Positions 60,578 to 64,000 of a stretch of DNA of 64,000 nt are shown here, piece after piece. The position numbers and the translations under genes are program-made. The first letter of the stretch is position 1; every line of letters starts with the position of its first letter. The notes under the pieces are model-generated. The model saw only the letters and a program-made list of their open reading frames with translations, had not been told where the DNA came from and did no database searches. The stretch comes from an uncultured Dorea sp. (GTDB lineage Bacteria > Bacillota > Clostridia > Lachnospirales > Lachnospiraceae): positions 1 through 64,000 of the forward strand of contig CAJTVY010000003.1 in assembly GCA_910579925.1 (NCBI GenBank), written 5' to 3'.

Positions 60578-61585
60578 ATGATCATAACGAAAACACCATT
60601 CCGTATGTCTTTTTTTGGCGGCGGAACAGATATAGAAGAGTATTTTAAAAAAAATAAAGGTGCAGTGATTTCGACAACATTCGATAAATATTGCTATGTC
60701 ACGGTCAGACATTTGCCGAGATTTTTTGAGTATTCTACGCATTTAACATATTCAAAAATGGAATATGTTAATTCGTATGATGAGATAGAGCATCCGGTGA
60801 TCCGGGAGGCAATGAAAATGTTGGATATGCATGAGTTAAGAGTGACATATGAGTCAGATCTTCCTGCAAGATCCGGGCTGGGGACGTCGTCATCCTTCGC
60901 TGTAGGAATATTGAATGCTTTTTATGCACTTAAAGGAAAATATGCAGATAAAAAACGTCTTGCCAATGAGGCGATTTATCTTGAACGAGCGCTTTGCCGC
61001 GAAACTGGAGGCTGGCAGGATCAGATTGCGGCATCTTTTGGGGGATTTAATCGAATTAATTTTGATGCAGACGGGTATGAAGTCCTTCCGATTATTATTT
61101 CACCAGAGAGAAAAAAACAGCTTAACAATCATCTGTTGATGTTTTTTACCGGATTTACAAGATTTTCTTCCGATGTACAAAAGGCAAATGCATTGGGAAA
61201 AGAAGAGAAACAGGCGCAACTAAAAGAGATGTATTCACTTGTTGACACTGCACAGCAGGTTCTGACGGATAAAGATTCGGATCTGGACAAGTTTGGATTG
61301 TTGCTGGATCATACATGGAGATTGAAAAGACAGGCAGGGACTGCAGTATCTACAGACAGTATTAACGAATTATATGAGAAGGGAATCAAAGCCGGCGCTT
61401 TAGGCGGCAAACTGCTTGGGGCCGGCGGCGGTGGGTTTCTGATTTTTTATGTACGTCCCGAACTGCAGGAAAGTGTAAGAGCAGCGCTGCAGGATTTGAT
61501 GTACATTCCATTTGAGTTTGAAAACGGAGGTACACGCATCATTCATTATAGCCCGGAAAATTATGTACCGAAGGAAAACGGCTGA
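60578..61585 (+). CDS. hddA: D-glycero-alpha-D-manno-heptose-7-phosphate kinase-like GHMP kinase
   Basis: 335-aa GHMP-superfamily kinase, phosphorylating heptose 7-phosphate at C1 to the alpha 1,7-bisphosphate. It opens IITKTPFRMSFFGGGTDIEE, a pattern typical of HddA. The ATP-binding motif is LPARSGLGTSSSFAVGIL, and the C-terminal motif LGGKLLGAGGGGFLIFY. gmhA next to it makes its substrate, which supports the call. G+C is lower than in the core genes. Confidence 0.9.
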   Translation: MIITKTPFRMSFFGGGTDIEEYFKKNKGAVISTTFDKYCYVTVRHLPRFFEYSTHLTYSKMEYVNSYDEIEHPVIREAMKMLDMHELRVTYESDLPARSGLGTSSSFAVGILNAFYALKGKYADKKRLANEAIYLERALCRETGGWQDQIAASFGGFNRINFDADGYEVLPIIISPERKKQLNNHLLMFFTGFTRFSSDVQKANALGKEEKQAQLKEMYSLVDTAQQVLTDKDSDLDKFGLLLDHTWRLKRQAGTAVSTDSINELYEKGIKAGALGGKLLGAGGGGFLIFYVRPELQESVRAALQDLMYIPFEFENGGTRIIHYSPENYVPKENG

Positions 61586-61608
61586 TGTGAAAGACAGCAG
61601 TACAAAAT

Positions 61609-62301
61609 ATGGAGTCAGAAAGTATGAAAGTGTTGGATATAAAGCTTAAAAAGCATGTAGATTTGTTGATGGAGAGATACCCACAACTGAAATCAGTGGA
61701 AAAAGCAATAACAGACGCATATATGGTTTTGGAAGAATGCTATGAGCACGGCGGAAAATTACTGGTGGCTGGTAATGGTGGGTCGGCAGCGGACTCAGAA
61801 CATATAGCGGGAGAGTTGATGAAGAGATTTAAGATTCCGCGGCCAGTGAGCAAAGAATATGCGGAAAAATTAAAGGAGATAGATTCTGAGAGAGGTGCAA
61901 AACTGGCAAAAAATCTGGAATGTTCTCTAATGGCGATTCCCCTTGTTGCACACGAGGCGCTTACAACAGCTTACATCAATGATGTTGACGGGGGAGGGGT
62001 GTTCGCACAGCAGCTACTGGGTTTCGGCAGAAAAGGTGATGTTTTCCTTGGAATATCAACTTCTGGAAACAGTAAAAATGTGATGAATGCGACAGTAGTT
62101 GCAAGAGCATCAGGGATTAAGGTAATCGGCCTGACAGGAGCGAAGGGTGGAGAACTTGCAGAAGTTGCAGATGTGTCTGTGAAGGTTCCAGAGATTGAGA
62201 CATATATGATACAGGAGCTGCATCTTCCGGTATATCATTGCTGGTGCCTGATGCTTGAAGAAAAATTCTGGGGAAAGAACCAAAAGGAGGAAAAATTTTG
62301 A
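61609..62301 (+). CDS. gmhA: Phosphoheptose isomerase
   Basis: 230-aa SIS-domain isomerase turning sedoheptulose 7-phosphate into D-glycero-D-manno-heptose 7-phosphate. The phosphosugar-binding motif is LVAGNGGSAADSEHIAGELM, and DVFLGISTSGNSKNVMNATV is the second SIS motif; the metal-ligand His of the family is in QELHLPVYHC. It is about 30-35 residues longer than the E. coli enzyme. ATG 61609 or the in-frame ATG 61624 may be used. The epimerase gene overlaps its end. Confidence 0.9.
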   Translation: MESESMKVLDIKLKKHVDLLMERYPQLKSVEKAITDAYMVLEECYEHGGKLLVAGNGGSAADSEHIAGELMKRFKIPRPVSKEYAEKLKEIDSERGAKLAKNLECSLMAIPLVAHEALTTAYINDVDGGGVFAQQLLGFGRKGDVFLGISTSGNSKNVMNATVVARASGIKVIGLTGAKGGELAEVADVSVKVPEIETYMIQELHLPVYHCWCLMLEEKFWGKNQKEEKF

Positions 62302-63161
62302 AAATAGCAATTGTTGGAAGTTCGGGTTATATAGCAGGTTTTCTTATTGAGCGATGGAAAAGAAACAAAGAAATTGAACACATACTAAGACTTGATCAGA
62401 GCGATGAAGCAGAGGCATACATTAATTTACAGAGAGCAGATGAGTTTAACTATTCTGTGTTAGAGCAGATTGATTTTGTTATTTTTACAGCGGCAATATC
62501 CGGGCCAGATCAATGCGCTTCTGATTTTGATTTTTGCTGGAAGATCAATGTGACAGGTACGTCTTATTTTATCAGAAAAGCTATTGAAAAAAACTGCCGT
62601 GTAGTTTTCTTTTCAAGTGATGCCGTTTTTGGAGATTATCCAAATAAAATATTTGATGAAGAATCAAAAACAGATGCTTCAACACCATATGGAAAGATGA
62701 AAAAGGCAGTCGAAGATGAGTTTGCCGGTGAACAAAATTTTAAGGCTATACGATTGTCATACGTTTCATCGGCAAAGGACCGCTTTGTATCGTATTGCTT
62801 AAACTGCATTAGAAATGGTGAGACTGCAGATGTGTTTCATCCTTTTTATCGCAATGCTGTTTCTGTTCATGACGTTGTCCAGGTAGTAGATTATCTGATC
62901 AATCACTGGAATACATATACCCCTCAATTTTTAAATGTTGCAGGAAAAGAACTGGTCAGCCGTGTCCGCATCGCAGATGAGATTAATAGATATTCTGGAA
63001 ACAGATTACAATATACAGTTTCTATGCCGGGCAAAGCGTTTTTTGAAAATCGTCCGCAAATTACTCACATGAAAAGCTTGTACGGATTCCGTTATGGTGT
63101 GCTATCGGATAATACGTTCACTGAAAAAATTGTGAAAGAACTGGAGGAAATTAAATTATGA
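62298..63161 (+). CDS. NAD(P)-dependent nucleotide-sugar reductase/epimerase (RmlD/SDR type)
   Basis: 287-aa extended SDR. Rossmann motif IAIVGSSGYIAGFLIERWKR, active-site Ser region VVFFSSDAVFGDYPNKIFDE, and YxxxK in ASTPYGKMKKAVEDEF. Style is close to RmlD-like dTDP- or GDP-sugar reductases. Between gmhA and a GDP-mannose-dehydratase-like gene it probably finishes a modified heptose (reduction or epimerisation of the 4-keto intermediate). Four-base overlaps with both neighbours show tight coupling. Confidence 0.82.
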   Translation: MKIAIVGSSGYIAGFLIERWKRNKEIEHILRLDQSDEAEAYINLQRADEFNYSVLEQIDFVIFTAAISGPDQCASDFDFCWKINVTGTSYFIRKAIEKNCRVVFFSSDAVFGDYPNKIFDEESKTDASTPYGKMKKAVEDEFAGEQNFKAIRLSYVSSAKDRFVSYCLNCIRNGETADVFHPFYRNAVSVHDVVQVVDYLINHWNTYTPQFLNVAGKELVSRVRIADEINRYSGNRLQYTVSMPGKAFFENRPQITHMKSLYGFRYGVLSDNTFTEKIVKELEEIKL

Positions 63162-64000
63162 ATAAAGCATTAGTTACTGGAATTACAGGTATGGTGGGAT
63201 CACATCTTGCCGATTTTTTATTAGAGCATACTGACTGGGAAGTATATGGGGTATGCAGATGGCGCAGTCCTCTGGATAATGTTTCACATCTTTTAGAACG
63301 AGTAAATAAAAAAGACAGGTTATATTTTGAGTACGCAGACTTAAATGATGAGATTTCCCTGATTACAATTATGAAAAAGATAAAACCTAACTATGTATTT
63401 CATCTCGCAGCGCAAAGTTATCCCCTGACATCTTTTACGGCGCCAATTGATACGCTGAATACAAATATACTTGGTACATGCCGTCTGTTGGAGGCTGTTC
63501 GGATAGAAATGGAGGAAGACAGATCGTATAAACCGGTCATTCATGTATGTGCCAGTTCAGAGGTGTTTGGAAAAATACCGGCAGAGAAGAAACCAGAGTC
63601 AGGTATCCATGAAGAATGTCCGTTCCATCCGGCAAGTCCCTATGCGATCAGCAAGGTTGGAACAGATCTTTTAGGGCGGTACTATGCGGAGGCATATGGT
63701 ATGACAGTAATAACCACAAGGATGTTTACACATACAGGACCTCGACGCGGCGACGTATTCCACGAGTCCACATTTGCGAAGCAGATTGCTATGATTGAGG
63801 CAGGCTTAATTGAGCCGGAGGTAATGGTAGGAAATCTGAAGTCACTGAGAACATATGCAGATGTCCGGGATGCAGTCCGGGCTTACTATCTGCTTGTTAC
63901 GGTTAACCCGGTTGCCGGACAATATTATAATATTGGAGGCTCGTATACCTGTGAAGTCGGAGATACACTGAACTTATTGATTTCAGCCAGTACGAAAAAG
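63158..64000 (+). CDS. GDP-mannose/GDP-heptose 4,6-dehydratase-like protein (cut by window end)
   Basis: 281 codons are visible and the frame is still open at the window edge. An extended SDR of the GMD family: NKALVTGITGMVGSHLADFL at the NAD site, PNYVFHLAAQSYPLTSF, catalytic VCASSEVFGKIP, and YAISKVGTDLLGRYYAEAYG (YxxxK). TRMFTHTGPRRGDVFHEST is typical of GDP-sugar dehydratases. With gmhA and hddA upstream, the likely substrate is GDP-heptose rather than GDP-mannose (compare DmhA/WcbK), but this cannot be decided from sequence. Confidence 0.85.
   Translation, partial: MNKALVTGITGMVGSHLADFLLEHTDWEVYGVCRWRSPLDNVSHLLERVNKKDRLYFEYADLNDEISLITIMKKIKPNYVFHLAAQSYPLTSFTAPIDTLNTNILGTCRLLEAVRIEMEEDRSYKPVIHVCASSEVFGKIPAEKKPESGIHEECPFHPASPYAISKVGTDLLGRYYAEAYGMTVITTRMFTHTGPRRGDVFHESTFAKQIAMIEAGLIEPEVMVGNLKSLRTYADVRDAVRAYYLLVTVNPVAGQYYNIGGSYTCEVGDTLNLLISASTKK

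Noticed and set aside
1..64000. CRISPR arrays, tRNA or rRNA genes
   Set aside because: No regularly spaced repeats and no cloverleaf or rRNA-like sequence was seen on reading both strands; a weak tRNA could still be missed without a search tool.

Overview
The window reads as chromosomal DNA of a low-to-mid G+C Firmicute, most likely a gut Lachnospiraceae (Clostridium cluster XIVa; Dorea or Mediterraneibacter-like by overall feel, not proven). Reasons: strong AGGAGG ribosome sites, frequent TTG/GTG starts, an archaeal-type asd, QueH, YicC-Gmk-RpoZ synteny, RqcH, NusG-paralogue-led capsule genes and an LPXTG-like surface protein.

Layout. 1-7.2 kb is an accessory, partly decayed stretch: an XRE regulator divergent from a cell-wall protein split by an in-frame amber codon, several GNAT acetyltransferases, a GyrI-like/GNAT gene fusion, a cupin, and an AraC regulator reduced to a pseudogene. 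7.2-11.1 kb holds three exported or membrane-anchored proteins (transglutaminase-like, SpoIID-like with peptidoglycan-binding domain, C39-like). 11.1-15.7 kb is carAB behind a sigma-A promoter and a 230-nt structured leader. 15.8-19.3 kb is an ECF sigma/membrane protein/ABC exporter operon. 19.3-29.2 kb is housekeeping (DHH phosphoesterase, rqcH, yicC, gmk, rpoZ, rimO, pgsA, cinA) ending in an unusual GNAT-TM-DUF3298-like fusion.

29.44-36.56 kb is a discrete 7,125-bp integrated element. It carries a four-gene ABC importer operon and a 585-aa large serine recombinase, and it interrupts an SsuC/ThiX-type ABC permease gene. The last 35 codons of that permease lie at 29.3-29.4 kb and the rest at 36.6-37.3 kb. 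Joining the halves across a shared 2-bp AA core restores a 265-codon frame, and the element ends form an imperfect inverted repeat (27/33) around that core, as expected of a serine-integrase attP. The host ATPase partner (37.2-38.0 kb) is intact.

38.1-48.0 kb returns to core metabolism (queH, argH, asd, ppk1, topB, a left-handed beta-helix protein, a beta-hydroxyacid dehydrogenase, mgsA). From 48 kb to the end is a surface-polysaccharide locus whose G+C falls as one moves in: two tandem LoaP/NusG-like antiterminators (the first apparently starting at an ATC codon), an aminotransferase, an initiating sugar-phosphate transferase, glycosyltransferases, Wzy- and Wzx-like proteins, and a heptose branch (hddA, gmhA, a reductase/epimerase and a GDP-mannose-dehydratase-like gene cut by the window end). 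Two hexapeptide acetyltransferase genes in this locus are each out of frame at a poly-G tract (10 G and 9 G). This is the signature of slipped-strand phase variation of sugar acetylation, unless both are sequencing errors.
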